From contig NZ_JNAO01000007.1 in NCBI RefSeq assembly GCF_000760035.1, forward strand, positions 1 through 41,689: DNA of 41,689 nt, read 5' to 3'. Below are positions 25,457-35,254 of this stretch, in pieces. Each line of letters opens with the position of its first letter. The first letter of the stretch is position 1. The notes under the pieces are model-generated. The model searched no databases. It was not told where the DNA came from and saw nothing but the letters and a program-made list of their open reading frames with translations. The stretch comes from Prochlorococcus marinus str. MIT 9314. Lineage in GTDB: Bacteria; Cyanobacteriota; Cyanobacteriia; PCC-6307; Cyanobiaceae. The position numbers and the translations under genes are program-made.

Positions 25457-26806
25457 ATGGTTGAAAAAGTTTTAATTGCTAATCGTGGAGAAATAGCTTT
25501 ACGAATTGTCAGAAGTTGCAGAGAACTAGGCATTGCAACAGTTGCAGTTTTTAGCACTGTAGATAAAAAAGCATTGCATGTTCAGCTTGCTGATGAGGCG
25601 GTTTGCGTCGGAGATTCATTAAGTAATAAGAGTTATTTAAATATTCCAAATATACTTGCGGCTGCTACATCAAGAGGAGTTGATGCTATTCATCCTGGTT
25701 ATGGATTTCTTGCGGAAAATGATAAATTTGCTGAGATGTGCAATGATCACGGCATAGTTTTTATTGGCCCATCTCCTAAAGCTATTAGATCTATGGGAGA
25801 TAAATCTACAGCTAAAGAAACTATGGAAGCAGTTGGAGTCCCAACAGTACCAGGTAGTAAAGGCTTGTTATCAAATGTTGATGAGGCTTATAAATTGGCA
25901 GATGATATTGGCTATCCGGTAATTATTAAAGCGACTGCTGGAGGAGGTGGAAGAGGTATGAGGTTGGTTGAAAACTCTAATAATCTCGAAAAAATGTTTA
26001 AAGCAGCTCAAGGCGAAGCAGAAGCAGCTTTTGGTAATGATGGTTTATATATGGAGAAATTTATAAAGAAGCCAAGACATGTAGAAATTCAAATTTTGGC
26101 CGACAGGTCGGGGAATGTTGTTCACTTAGGAGAGCGAGATTGTTCAGTTCAAAGAAGACATCAGAAATTACTAGAGGAGTCTCCCAGTCCTGCAATTAAC
26201 CCTGAACTAAGAAAAAAAATGGGGAACGCAGCTATTGCTGCAGCAAAAAGTATCGGCTACGAAGGAGCGGGAACAGTTGAATTTTTAGTTGATGATGATG
26301 ATAATTTTTATTTTATGGAAATGAATACTAGGATTCAGGTTGAACATCCTGTTACTGAAATGGTTACAGGGGTAGATTTAATAGCTGAGCAAATTAAAAT
26401 CGCAAGCGGAGCAAACTTGGAATTTAATCAAGATGATATCCATTTAAACGGTCATGCCATTGAATGTAGAATCAATGCTGAAGATCCTTCTCACAATTTC
26501 CGACCATCACCTGGAAAAATAACCGGGTGGCTTCCTCCTGGTGGCCCTGGTGTAAGGGTGGATAGTCATGTCTATACAGGCTATGAAATACCTCCTTTCT
26601 ATGACTCATTAATTGGCAAATTAATAGTATGGGGAAAAGATCGTAATACTGCAATTAAACGTATGAATAGAGCTTTAAATGAATGTGCGGTCACTGGTAT
26701 TCCTACAACAATTAACTTTCATCTAACTTTACTGAATAAATCTAAATTTAAGCAGGGTAAGATACACACTAAATATGTAGAAGAAGAATTATTGCCAAAT
26801 TACTGA
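25457..26806 (+). CDS. accC: Acetyl-CoA carboxylase, biotin carboxylase subunit
   Basis: A 449-residue ATP-grasp enzyme that carboxylates biotin on AccB, the first step of fatty acid synthesis. The biotin-carboxylase N-domain begins [13 protein letters not shown]; the glycine-rich ATP loop AGGGGRGMR is at residues 161-169; [14 protein letters not shown] (288-301) holds the metal-binding glutamate E288 and catalytic R292. Length is standard. The 260 bases upstream hold no gene and presumably its promoter. It is convergent with the YggT gene (17-base gap). Confidence 0.98.
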   Translation: MVEKVLIANRGEIALRIVRSCRELGIATVAVFSTVDKKALHVQLADEAVCVGDSLSNKSYLNIPNILAAATSRGVDAIHPGYGFLAENDKFAEMCNDHGIVFIGPSPKAIRSMGDKSTAKETMEAVGVPTVPGSKGLLSNVDEAYKLADDIGYPVIIKATAGGGGRGMRLVENSNNLEKMFKAAQGEAEAAFGNDGLYMEKFIKKPRHVEIQILADRSGNVVHLGERDCSVQRRHQKLLEESPSPAINPELRKKMGNAAIAAAKSIGYEGAGTVEFLVDDDDNFYFMEMNTRIQVEHPVTEMVTGVDLIAEQIKIASGANLEFNQDDIHLNGHAIECRINAEDPSHNFRPSPGKITGWLPPGGPGVRVDSHVYTGYEIPPFYDSLIGKLIVWGKDRNTAIKRMNRALNECAVTGIPTTINFHLTLLNKSKFKQGKIHTKYVEEELLPNY

Positions 26807-26823
26807 GAAATAGTTAATTATTG

Positions 26824-27129
26824 CTATGAAATATGTGTATGTAATGCAAGTTTTATAAGCCCTTGTTGACCGACTAAAATTTCTCTTAAAAAGCTTATAA
26901 CTCCGATCCAAATTACGGGTCCAACATCAACACCTCCAATAGGAGGAATTAGCTTTCTTGTTAAATTAAGAATTGAACTTGATGGTATTGAAATTAATAA
27001 CCATAAACCTTTACTTAAATCAATTTTTGGGTACCAAGTAAGTATTAATCTTATTAAAAAAACTATAGTTAGATATGAAAGAGAAATTCCTAAACTAATA
27101 TCTAAAATTTTAAGAGAGTTAACAAGCAA
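26824..27129 (-). CDS. YggT/Ycf19 family membrane protein
   Basis: A 101-residue protein with two membrane helices (residues about 8-30 and 70-90) and the family pattern LILTWYPKID... followed by LNLTRKLIPPIGGVDVGPVI. In chloroplasts the related CCB3/YCF19 protein helps attach heme to cytochrome b6; bacterial YggT has an uncertain envelope role. The start is TTG at 27129; no ATG is available in frame at that end. It is divergent from psbX with 89 bases between, in a neighbourhood of photosynthetic membrane genes. Confidence 0.85.
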   Translation of the reverse strand: MLVNSLKILDISLGISLSYLTIVFLIRLILTWYPKIDLSKGLWLLISIPSSSILNLTRKLIPPIGGVDVGPVIWIGVISFLREILVGQQGLIKLALHTHIS

Positions 27130-27218
27130 GAAATCACAATTATTTAATTCATCTTAATAAATAACCCATTGAAACGTATTTAATTCGTATTATAAATTGA
27201 GAATTTAATATTTAAAAA

Positions 27219-27404
27219 GTGTTTCAAATCTCAAATTTATTAATAGCCGCAGATTTTTCTGCTGAAGTTGCAAATAATTCCGCAGTGGGAATGATAGGTA
27301 GTTTTATTGCTGCTGCCTTACTTATCGTTATTCCAGCCACTGCATTTTTGATATTTGTCAGCCAGAAAGATTCCCTCGATCGTACTTCTACTGGAAGACG
27401 CTAG
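27219..27404 (+). CDS. psbX: Photosystem II protein PsbX
   Basis: A 61-residue one-helix protein. The segment [20 protein letters not shown] is the PsbX membrane helix and the tail is [16 protein letters not shown]. PsbX is a small photosystem II subunit near the QB site. The start is GTG at 27219 ([10 protein letters not shown]...); no ATG lies before the helix. It is followed after 79 bases by ycf66 on the same strand, probably in one transcript. Confidence 0.93.
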   Translation: MFQISNLLIAADFSAEVANNSAVGMIGSFIAAALLIVIPATAFLIFVSQKDSLDRTSTGRR

Positions 27405-27483
27405 TTTTTGTAGAAGTTTTAAGTACACTATATATATAGGGGATATAAGTAACCCTTAAAAAATAAATTTTTGGAGAAAGAAT

Positions 27484-28413
27484 GTGGTCAATGCTAGTCT
27501 CAATTGGGCCAGTATTGTTGGTATAGTTCTCGCCGTATGTGGAGGAGGCCTTTATTTCTTGAGGTCCTTTAAGCCTGCCTTGGCAAGGGATTATGATGTT
27601 TTCTTCGCAGCAATTGGACTTTTGTGTGGAGGAATATTATTTTTTCAAGGCTGGAGGTTAGATCCTATCCTTCAGTTTGGTCAGTTTTTACTTGCAGGAA
27701 CTACAGTTTTTTTCGCATATGAAAGTGTGCGATTGAGGGGAGTTGCTACTGATCAAGCTAGAAGATCATCTTATTTTGATGATGATCCTATTTCTGATGG
27801 TCCCAGAAATTCTAGAGGCCGATTTAATGATGATTATGATAGCTTTGAAGAATCTGAAAGACCATCCAGAAGATTTAAACCTCAAGAAGATGAATTTGAA
27901 GCAGACTATATGGAGGGGAGATCTCGTAGGAGGAATGTTTCAAGAGCGATACCCTCTGCTGCAGCAAGTAGAAGTAGGCCATCTACAAGGGAAATAAGTC
28001 AGTTTGAAAATGACGAACCTATGAGAAGGAGAAGACAGACTTCTGAAAATAGAAATAGTAAACAACCAGAAACAAATAACTTTGGTGAAAGAAGAAATTT
28101 ATCTCGCGATGAAGTTAAAACAGGGTCTAGACCCAGAATGAATCGTACAGTTTCTAGACAAGATAATATCTCTGCTCCTAGTGATTCTTCTCCATTAAGA
28201 AAGAAACCTACTAGATCCTCTATTAGGCAGCAAACTTCAACAACTCAAGTAGAAGATGCTTCATTTAAAGATGCTAATCAAGCTAAAAAACCGCGTGAGA
28301 CTGGTAGAGTAAGCTCTTCAGCTAGATCAAGTTCAAAAAATCAAAATAGTAGATATAGCGTTGGAACAAATAAGAAGAAACCAAGAGATAACAGTTCTAG
28401 ATTTGATGATTAA
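27484..28413 (+). CDS. ycf66: Ycf66 family protein with long charged tail
   Basis: A 309-residue protein. Residues 1-85 form the Ycf66 domain with helices near 8-26 (WASIVGIVLAVCGGGLYFLR), 39-57 (VFFAAIGLLCGGILFFQGWR) and about 60-80. From residue 95 onward the tail is disordered, rich in arginine, serine, proline and asparagine. Ycf66 is a conserved plastid/cyanobacterial membrane protein of unknown role. The start is GTG at 27484, preceded by GGAGAAAG, a plausible ribosome-binding site. The stop abuts the stop of the convergent hli gene. Confidence 0.9.
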   Translation: MVNASLNWASIVGIVLAVCGGGLYFLRSFKPALARDYDVFFAAIGLLCGGILFFQGWRLDPILQFGQFLLAGTTVFFAYESVRLRGVATDQARRSSYFDDDPISDGPRNSRGRFNDDYDSFEESERPSRRFKPQEDEFEADYMEGRSRRRNVSRAIPSAAASRSRPSTREISQFENDEPMRRRRQTSENRNSKQPETNNFGERRNLSRDEVKTGSRPRMNRTVSRQDNISAPSDSSPLRKKPTRSSIRQQTSTTQVEDASFKDANQAKKPRETGRVSSSARSSSKNQNSRYSVGTNKKKPRDNSSRFDD

Positions 28414-28689
28414 TTATAGAATTCCTGCCCATGTTAAAAACGATTGTTTACTAAATAATTCAATCAATACTATTGCTAGGAAGCCAATCATGGCAAACCT
28501 TCCATTAGTTATTTCAGAATAACTACTCCATCCAAATTTATATTCATCTTTAATTTCTATAGATTTTTCTTCTAATTTATTGTCTTCAATTTGTTCATTG
28601 ATCTGATTCGGATCTTTTTGCTCTTCTATAAAACTCTCATTCTCTAAATTAGTGACTTCTGAGTTAGTTTGTTCTTCTTTAGAATTCAT
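28414..28689 (-). CDS. High-light-inducible protein with acidic N-terminal extension
   Basis: A 91-residue single-helix chlorophyll-binding protein (Hli/Scp/ELIP family). The chlorophyll motif SEITNGRFAMIGFLAIVLIE lies at residues 58-77 with E59, N62 and R64. Most Prochlorococcus Hli proteins are 40-70 residues long; this one carries about 45 extra residues at the N-terminus that are very rich in E, N, D and Q. Hli proteins shield and help assemble photosystem II under excess light. ATG at 28689, 8 bases after the ABC-transporter stop on the same strand, so it is likely the second gene of that operon. Confidence 0.92.
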   Translation of the reverse strand: MNSKEEQTNSEVTNLENESFIEEQKDPNQINEQIEDNKLEEKSIEIKDEYKFGWSSYSEITNGRFAMIGFLAIVLIELFSKQSFLTWAGIL

Positions 28690-28697
28690 TTTTTTTG

Positions 28698-30680
28698 TTA
28701 ATCCTTAAAATTATACTTATCAGAAGTCAATAATTTCCAGTCTCCTTGTCCATTTAATTCTAAAATATTTTCGTGAAAATCTTTTAAGCTAGGTCTATGT
28801 CCAACACTTATTAGAGAAAGTTCTCGTTCCTTTAGTAAACAATATAGTTTTTTTTCAGTGTTAATATCTAAAGCACTTGTTGCTTCATCAAGTACTGCAA
28901 ATCTTGGAGAATTTAGTAAGAGTCTTGCAAAAGCTAATCTTTGTTGCTCCCCTAGGGAAAGAATTCGTGGCCAATCTTGTTTGATATCAAGATTAGGATA
29001 CCGATCCACTAAAGTTTTTAAATTTACTTCATGTAGTACAGAAGTAAGATGTTCATCACTAAATTTCTTAACTTCTGTGGGATAACATAATTGTTCCCTT
29101 AAAGAACCAAGTAACATATATGGTTTTTGAGGTATGAATAATAATTCCCCAATTTTTGGTTTTTTAATTACTCCCTGATTGGGTTCCCATAAACCACTAA
29201 TCATTCTTAGTAAAGATGTTTTTCCGCACCCAGATGGTCCTACAACCAAAAGTGATTGATTATTTTCGATGCTTAAATTTAAATTTTTAATTATTGTTTT
29301 ATTTGATCCTGGTGGGCAAAGGTCAGCATTATTAATAAGAATTGAGGGGTAATCTGAAATAACGTTTTGATTACTTGTTGGGTTGGTTTGACTAATGGAT
29401 TCAACTTTAGATTGGAATCCTTCTAATCTGCCAATACCAGCAGTAAATTTTGCAAGTTCTTCGATTTGATTAACAATGAAAAATAACGAACCTTCAACCA
29501 TTCCAAATGCAAAGCTTGCCTGAATAAAGCGTCCATAATCAATTTCACCTTTAAAGTAAGGGATTGCCATTATTAAATATGGAAAGAAATTGCCAGCATA
29601 ATTAATGGATCTTCTCATGACGTCAATTATTACTCTCCATATAATTAGTAAATTAAAGTTTCTCACCACTTCTCCTAAGCGTCTTTCAGTTTCAGTTCGT
29701 TCAGGATTCTCTCCAGAGTAAAAGGCTATTGATTCAGCATTATCTCTAATATGTACTAAGCCGTATCGAAAATCTGCTTCATATCTGAGTTGATCAAAAT
29801 CAATCTTTACAAGATTTTTTCCAGCGATTAAAAGGATAGAAGTTGCAAATGCAGCATAACCAAATAAAGAAAAAGTAAGAGTTGTGCTAATACTCCACAA
29901 AATAAGAATATTAAGTGAAAATGTTAGTAGGGCATCAAAAATACCTAATGTGAAAGAGAGACTTTGCCCGGTAAAAGCTCGGGTATCATCTGTGATTCTT
30001 TGATCAGGATTATCTACATCGGTTTGTTCTTCATCATTGGGATTTAATTGGTAATAAGCTTTATTAGTCATGTAATCTTTGACTAAACTTTTTGAAAGCC
30101 ATTCTCTCCAAATTATTCCTAACTTATATGTAAAAAATATTTGGGAAACACGTATTGGTAAAGCCACAGCAAAACAACAAGCGTAAATCCCTAATATCCT
30201 GTAAAATCCATCTTCTTGTTTTTCTACCAAAGCATTCGTTAAATCTCTTGCAATGAATCCAATACCTGCGTTTATTCCGTTTACCGCTAAAAGCATTAAT
30301 ACAATTATCGCAAGGAATAACCAATGTAACCATCTACGGTTTTTTAATTGACGTCTTAAGCTAAAAAAGCTCCCTGATCCAATTAAAAATAAAGCAGAGA
30401 AAAGTAATCCCCAGCTACCGGCCCATATTGAATTGACAGTACTTACTACACCTCCGAAATATTTTTCAAGAAAAATTGGTTGAAAGCTTTCAAAAAAACT
30501 GATTATTCCTGTAAGACCAACAAGTACTACTCCACCAACACAAAATAAAAGAGAAACCAAAAGCCATATGAATTGAAATCCATTACATTGATCTATTGGA
30601 AGAAAAAACGGCTGAGATAGCTTCCTTAATTTTTGTAATTGGTACAGTATTTTGGATTTATTATTAACAGCTTTATTCAT
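28698..30680 (-). CDS. BacA/SbmA-type ABC transporter (permease fused to ATPase)
   Basis: A 660-residue half-transporter: about six membrane helices in residues 30-420 of the ABC_membrane_2 (SbmA/BacA, ABCD) type, with PDQRITDDTRAFT as the family's EAA-like loop, then an ATPase domain with Walker A GPSGCGKTS near 482-489, signature LSLGEQQRLAF near 570 and Walker B FAVLDEATSALD near 590. Relatives move peptides, cobalamin or fatty acyl-CoA; the substrate here cannot be read. The linked downstream Hli protein is a curious neighbour. ATG at 30680. Confidence 0.88.
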   Translation of the reverse strand: MNKAVNNKSKILYQLQKLRKLSQPFFLPIDQCNGFQFIWLLVSLLFCVGGVVLVGLTGIISFFESFQPIFLEKYFGGVVSTVNSIWAGSWGLLFSALFLIGSGSFFSLRRQLKNRRWLHWLFLAIIVLMLLAVNGINAGIGFIARDLTNALVEKQEDGFYRILGIYACCFAVALPIRVSQIFFTYKLGIIWREWLSKSLVKDYMTNKAYYQLNPNDEEQTDVDNPDQRITDDTRAFTGQSLSFTLGIFDALLTFSLNILILWSISTTLTFSLFGYAAFATSILLIAGKNLVKIDFDQLRYEADFRYGLVHIRDNAESIAFYSGENPERTETERRLGEVVRNFNLLIIWRVIIDVMRRSINYAGNFFPYLIMAIPYFKGEIDYGRFIQASFAFGMVEGSLFFIVNQIEELAKFTAGIGRLEGFQSKVESISQTNPTSNQNVISDYPSILINNADLCPPGSNKTIIKNLNLSIENNQSLLVVGPSGCGKTSLLRMISGLWEPNQGVIKKPKIGELLFIPQKPYMLLGSLREQLCYPTEVKKFSDEHLTSVLHEVNLKTLVDRYPNLDIKQDWPRILSLGEQQRLAFARLLLNSPRFAVLDEATSALDINTEKKLYCLLKERELSLISVGHRPSLKDFHENILELNGQGDWKLLTSDKYNFKD

Positions 30681-30722
30681 TACTCGACTAGTGTTATGAA
30701 ATAAATTATAACTTTTAGCAGT

Positions 30723-31001
30723 CTATTGACCAAAGCCAATAAATGAAAGTGCCCAGTCAGGTAAATTCAAGTAATTCAAGATTGTTGCATCAAATTCATG
30801 AACTTTTGGAAAAGATTTATCTAATGCCCACCATAGTAGGAAAGGTAAATTAAATAAAATTTGGAATTGCCATTTATAAGTTAAAACGTTCCAAATTTTT
30901 ATTAACTTAGTTTTGAGTGAATCATCTAGCTCTTCCCAATTTTTTAAAATTAAATTGAATAAATTTCTAGATTCTGTATTTAAGGACTCTGGAGTATTCA
31001 T
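30723..31001 (-). CDS. Conserved-looking hypothetical protein (92 aa)
   Basis: A 92-residue protein with an amphipathic N-terminal half (NLILKNWEELDDSLKTKLIK) and an aromatic segment (WQFQILFNLPFLLWWALDKS) that may be one membrane or membrane-surface helix. The C-terminus FIGFGQ is unusual. I do not recognise the family. It sits between a HIT protein and the ABC transporter, all on the minus strand with gaps of about 42-46 bases, so a shared transcript is plausible. ATG at 31001. Confidence 0.65.
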   Translation of the reverse strand: MNTPESLNTESRNLFNLILKNWEELDDSLKTKLIKIWNVLTYKWQFQILFNLPFLLWWALDKSFPKVHEFDATILNYLNLPDWALSFIGFGQ

Positions 31002-31047
31002 TTTGTTTTTATTTATTTATAACCCATTAATATTTCTTTCGAGAGTT

Positions 31048-31389
31048 TTAACCTGGAGGCCAATTCATTTTTCTTCCAGATAAAAAATGAATATGTAAAT
31101 GAAAAACTGTTTGTCCAGATTCTGCTCCAGTGTTAATTACTGTTCTCCAGTTAGTTAAATTTTTTGATTTAGCTATTTTGCTACCAACAAAAAGTAAATG
31201 CCCTAATAAATTTGCATCTTGCTCAATACACTCTAATAAACTGATTATTGGCTTTTTAGGAATCACTAAAAAATGTACTGGAGCTTGTGCCTGGATATCA
31301 TTAAACGCAATACAAAACTTATCTTCGTAAAGCTTATCGCAGGGTATTTCTTCATTAATGATTTTTTGAAATATTGTTGTTTCAGTCAT
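31048..31389 (-). CDS. HIT-family (HINT-like) nucleotide hydrolase
   Basis: A 113-residue histidine-triad protein. The triad HLHIH (H97, H99, H101) follows the GAESGQTVFHLHIHFLSGRK block, and the N-terminus TIFQKIINEEIPCDKLYED is the HINT signature. HINT proteins hydrolyse adenosine phosphoramidates and AMP-lysine. Length and motif order match bacterial HinT. It begins 5 bases after the def stop, so it is co-directional and probably co-transcribed with it. Confidence 0.93.
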   Translation of the reverse strand: MTETTIFQKIINEEIPCDKLYEDKFCIAFNDIQAQAPVHFLVIPKKPIISLLECIEQDANLLGHLLFVGSKIAKSKNLTNWRTVINTGAESGQTVFHLHIHFLSGRKMNWPPG

Positions 31390-31393
31390 TAAA

Positions 31394-31999
31394 TTAATTA
31401 ATTGAGATAACGTCTTTTTCGTTAAACCCTTCTTTTAAAAGTTCTTTGTTCAAATCATCTTTTGATGTAACTCTATCTACAAATAATATTCCATTTAAGT
31501 GATCCATTTCGTGTTGAATACACCTCGCTAGAAGTCCATCTGCTTTCATTTTACGTGGTCGTCCCATTTCATCTCTAAATTTTAATTTTATAGTTGATGG
31601 TCTTACTACATTCAAATAGACGCCAGGTATACTCAAGCAGCCTTCTTCGTATGAATTAAGGGTTGTTCCAAAGTCTGTAATTTCTGGATTGATTAATATT
31701 AAAGGTTCTGCTGCTGAATCTTCAAAATTTACGTCTATGACAAGAAGCTCTTTGTTGATTCCAATTTGAGGTGCAGCAAGTCCAATTCCTTTAGCTGCAT
31801 ACATGCTTTGAAGCATTTCTCTAGCAAGTTTTCTAATCGATTCGTCAACTTTAGTTATTCTTTTGGAATTTTGTCTTAATACATCATCACCAAGTTTATA
31901 AATGCCTAGAGATGGCTTATCTGTTTGTTCTTTTGCAATTTTTTCTGCGTTTCCATTTGTTCTTGACTTTTTTGCAAGTTGTGAAAAATGGTTTGCCAC
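31394..31999 (-). CDS. def: Peptide deformylase
   Basis: A 201-residue metalloenzyme that removes the formyl group from new proteins. All three motifs are present: GIGLAAPQ (71-78), EEGCLS (118-123, metal ligand C121) and HEMDH (163-167, ligands H163 and H167 with catalytic E164). The start is GTG at 31999 (MANHFSQLAK); no earlier ATG is in frame and the first internal methionine is well inside the domain. It is divergent from the S9 peptidase gene (79-base gap). Confidence 0.96.
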   Translation of the reverse strand: MANHFSQLAKKSRTNGNAEKIAKEQTDKPSLGIYKLGDDVLRQNSKRITKVDESIRKLAREMLQSMYAAKGIGLAAPQIGINKELLVIDVNFEDSAAEPLILINPEITDFGTTLNSYEEGCLSIPGVYLNVVRPSTIKLKFRDEMGRPRKMKADGLLARCIQHEMDHLNGILFVDRVTSKDDLNKELLKEGFNEKDVISIN

Positions 32000-32078
32000 G
32001 TTAAAAAAAGGTTTTTACTTAAGAGTTTAGCTATAAAAATACTAGCACTTTAATTTGTATTCTTTATAGTTTTTTTAC

Positions 32079-34004
32079 ATGAGTAATGGTGATAAGTTAA
32101 AAGTTAAGCAAACTGTATCTAAAAAAAAATCTTTTAAGGAATTAACTATTGTTAGAGATATCATTTTTTGGATTGATTTTGTTGGTGAAGGTCAAAATAA
32201 AAATGCTATTTTTGCAAGGCCATTTAATGAAAAAGAGGCGTTTCCTCAGAAATTAACAAGTAAAAAATATAATATTAAAAATAACTTTCATGGATATGGT
32301 GGTAAATCTTATAAATGTATCTATTTAAAAAATAATTTTTATTTGATATGGATAGATCAGATTACCAAAGCAGTGTGGTTTCAAATTTTTAAAGAGGTAG
32401 CATCAAATTATAGAAGTCAAAAAAGTTATCTCGATTCAGTTCAAGAACCGAGACAACTATCTAAATCAATTGATGGAAATTTCGATTCTTCATTTGTTAT
32501 ATCTCAAAAAAATTTTTTATATGGTATCTGTGAAATTAATAATAGAGATTACTTATTTTCTTTAAACTTAAAAAAAACTAAACAAGATATTTACCGAATA
32601 AAAAAATTTAAAAATTTCGCTGGAGAATTATCTTCTAATACTTCTGTTAGCTTACTTTCTTGGCTCGAGTGGGATTATCCATACATGCCCTGGGAGAAAA
32701 ATGATCTTTGTTTTGCGCAAATTGAATTAGATGGAGAGATAACAAAAATAAAAAAATTTTCAGATAAGCTGATTAATGCCAAAAAAAACGTTTCTTTTTT
32801 TCAACCTTATTGGATAAGTGAAACTCTTTTAGTATGTTCTGAAGATAGTTCTGGATGGTGGAACTTATTGTTTTTAGATGCTAGTAAAATTGAGAATATT
32901 TTTATTAAAAAAAGAGTAGAGAGAAATTTTGTTGAATATGGAGTACCTCAGTGGGTCTCAGGAATAACATTTTTTTCAGGTGATATAAAAGATTTATTTT
33001 GTTTAGCAAAAAAAGAAAATAATTTAGTATTTGAACAATATAAAGATCTTCAATTCGTTAAAGAATTTTCTACTCCTTTTTCCTCAATTAGTGATTTTAG
33101 TGTTTTTGAGAAGAAAGTAGTTTTGAAAGGTCATGGATCTGATTTTCTTGGAAATTTACTTGAAATTGATTGTAAAAACGAAGTTTTATTAAATGTTTTT
33201 GAGGAAATAAATGCTGAATATTTAAAAGATTGTTCAAAACCTGAATCTTTTTGGTTTAAAGGTTTTGAAGATAAATCTACTCATTCTTTTTTATATAGGC
33301 CGCTTGTTGAAAAATTTAGAAAACCACCCCTTTTTGTTAGAGCTCATAGTGGACCAACTTCATTTTTTGATGGATCATATAATTCTGAAGTTCAATATTG
33401 GACGTCGAAGGGTTTTTTTGTTGCTGAAGTCAATTATGGAGGATCATCAGGATTTGGCAAAGCATATAGAGAGAGGTTGAATTGTAAATGGGGTATTGTT
33501 GATTCTTATGATTGCAAAGCACTAGCTCTTGAATTGATTAAATCAAATCAAGTTGATAGTGAAAAAGTAGTAATTTTTGGGAATAGTGCTGGTGGGTTAA
33601 CTGCCTTGAATTGCTTATTATATGGGTCTATTTTTACAGCAGCAATTTGTAAATATCCTGTTATTGATTTGAAGGATATGCATTACAACACTCATAGGTT
33701 TGAAAAAGATTATTTAAATTCTTTGGTAGGAAATTATGCAAAAGACCATGCTGACTATATCAATAGATCACCGATAAATCATATTCACAAAATAAAAAAA
33801 CCTGTCTTATTGTTTCATGGAAAAAAAGATACAGTTATTTCTTATAAACAAACTTTAAAAATTCAAGAAATTTTGATTCAGAATAATAAATATTCAGAAG
33901 TTATTTTTTTTGATAATGAAGGGCATGGTTTTAGAAATATTGAAAATAAAGAAGTAGTAATGCAAAAATCTCAGGAATTTTTAAAAAATGCTTTGAATAT
34001 TTAA
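32079..34004 (+). CDS. S9-family (prolyl oligopeptidase-like) serine peptidase
   Basis: A 641-residue protein with an N-terminal beta-propeller-like region (about 1-390) and a C-terminal alpha/beta hydrolase domain. Catalytic residues are visible: S503 in GNSAGG, D584 in HGKKDTV and H616 in EGHGF. This is the dipeptidyl/acylaminoacyl peptidase group. There is no signal peptide, so it is likely cytoplasmic. The propeller region is low in conserved blade motifs. Its stop overlaps the sufS stop by 4 bases in convergent orientation. Confidence 0.9.
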   Translation: MSNGDKLKVKQTVSKKKSFKELTIVRDIIFWIDFVGEGQNKNAIFARPFNEKEAFPQKLTSKKYNIKNNFHGYGGKSYKCIYLKNNFYLIWIDQITKAVWFQIFKEVASNYRSQKSYLDSVQEPRQLSKSIDGNFDSSFVISQKNFLYGICEINNRDYLFSLNLKKTKQDIYRIKKFKNFAGELSSNTSVSLLSWLEWDYPYMPWEKNDLCFAQIELDGEITKIKKFSDKLINAKKNVSFFQPYWISETLLVCSEDSSGWWNLLFLDASKIENIFIKKRVERNFVEYGVPQWVSGITFFSGDIKDLFCLAKKENNLVFEQYKDLQFVKEFSTPFSSISDFSVFEKKVVLKGHGSDFLGNLLEIDCKNEVLLNVFEEINAEYLKDCSKPESFWFKGFEDKSTHSFLYRPLVEKFRKPPLFVRAHSGPTSFFDGSYNSEVQYWTSKGFFVAEVNYGGSSGFGKAYRERLNCKWGIVDSYDCKALALELIKSNQVDSEKVVIFGNSAGGLTALNCLLYGSIFTAAICKYPVIDLKDMHYNTHRFEKDYLNSLVGNYAKDHADYINRSPINHIHKIKKPVLLFHGKKDTVISYKQTLKIQEILIQNNKYSEVIFFDNEGHGFRNIENKEVVMQKSQEFLKNALNI

Positions 34005-35254
34005 GAATTGATGTTTAGAAAATCAATAGTATCTTTTAATTTTTCTATAAACATATCAATTTCTTCCTTATTTGTTGTGAAATTCATGCTGATTCTAGCT
34101 GTTGATTTAATTCCAATGTATCTGTGAAGAGGTTGACAGCAATGGTGGCCGCTTCTGATGCAAATCCCTTTTGAATCAAGAATTTCGGCAATATCGTTTG
34201 AATGTATATTTTTAATATAAAAGGTGGCAAGTGAGGCTCTATCAGGATCTATCTCCGGCGATGGACCTATGATTTCAATATTTTCTATTTGATTTAATTT
34301 TTCAAATAAATATTTAGTAATAGTCTTTTCATATTCATGAATTTCATTCAATCCAATATTTTTAATATAATTAATTGCTTCTGCAAGACCTATCGCTTCT
34401 GCAATGGCTGGAGTTCCAGCTTCAAATTTGTGTGGTAACTCTGCCCAAGTACTTGTCTCTTCAAAAACATCTTGAATCATTTCGCCACCTCCAAAGAGAG
34501 GAGGAATTTTTTCTAGAATTTCTTGTCTTGACCAGAGGAAACCAATACCCGTAGGACCGCATAGTTTATGTCCTGATCCAGCTAAAAAATCTATGTTAAG
34601 ATCAATCACATCTAGTTTTTGATGAGCCAAACTTTGGCATGCATCTATTAACACTAAAGAACCTTTTTGTTTGGCTAATTTAGTTATTTCTTTGATTGGA
34701 TTACAGCAACCTAGAGTATTACTAACATGGACTAGGCTAACAAGTTTAGTTCTAGTTGTTAGTTTTGATTTAAAGTCGTCTATATCTAATTTCCCATTTT
34801 TATCTAAACCTATAAATTTTAATTTGCATTTATTTTTTGCTGCAACCATTTGCCATGGAACGATATTGCTATGATGCTCCATTATTGATAAGAGAATTTC
34901 ATCGTTTTCTTTTAATGAATATTCGCCCCATGATCTAGCTACTAGATTGATTGCCTCAGTAGCATTTCTTGTGAAAATAATTTCTTTTGCTGAATTCGCT
35001 TTTATATATTTGCTAATTAAATATCGTGCATTTTCAAATTCTTCTGTTGCTTTAGCACTTAATTGATGTGCCCCTCTATGTACATTGGCATTAAAGTTTT
35101 TGTAATATTCATCAATTTTTTTTAAGACTTGTATTGGTTTTTGTGTGGTTGCAGCATGGTCTAAATAAATAATTTGCTCGTTACTTTTTAAGTTCTTATT
35201 TAAAAGAGGAAAGTCTTTCTTCGTTTTTTCAGGAAAATTTTGAGTCGTTTCCAT
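34001..35254 (-). CDS. sufS: Cysteine desulfurase SufS
   Basis: A 417-residue group II PLP-dependent cysteine desulfurase, the sulfur source for the SUF system. K230 in GSGHKLCGPTG binds PLP, and C372 in RSGHHC is the persulfide-forming cysteine. The sequence ARSWGEYSLKENDEILLSIM is typical of SufS rather than NifS/IscS. Its ATG overlaps the sufD stop (TAATG), indicating translational coupling. It is the last gene of sufB-C-D-S. Confidence 0.97.
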   Translation of the reverse strand: METTQNFPEKTKKDFPLLNKNLKSNEQIIYLDHAATTQKPIQVLKKIDEYYKNFNANVHRGAHQLSAKATEEFENARYLISKYIKANSAKEIIFTRNATEAINLVARSWGEYSLKENDEILLSIMEHHSNIVPWQMVAAKNKCKLKFIGLDKNGKLDIDDFKSKLTTRTKLVSLVHVSNTLGCCNPIKEITKLAKQKGSLVLIDACQSLAHQKLDVIDLNIDFLAGSGHKLCGPTGIGFLWSRQEILEKIPPLFGGGEMIQDVFEETSTWAELPHKFEAGTPAIAEAIGLAEAINYIKNIGLNEIHEYEKTITKYLFEKLNQIENIEIIGPSPEIDPDRASLATFYIKNIHSNDIAEILDSKGICIRSGHHCCQPLHRYIGIKSTARISMNFTTNKEEIDMFIEKLKDTIDFLNINS

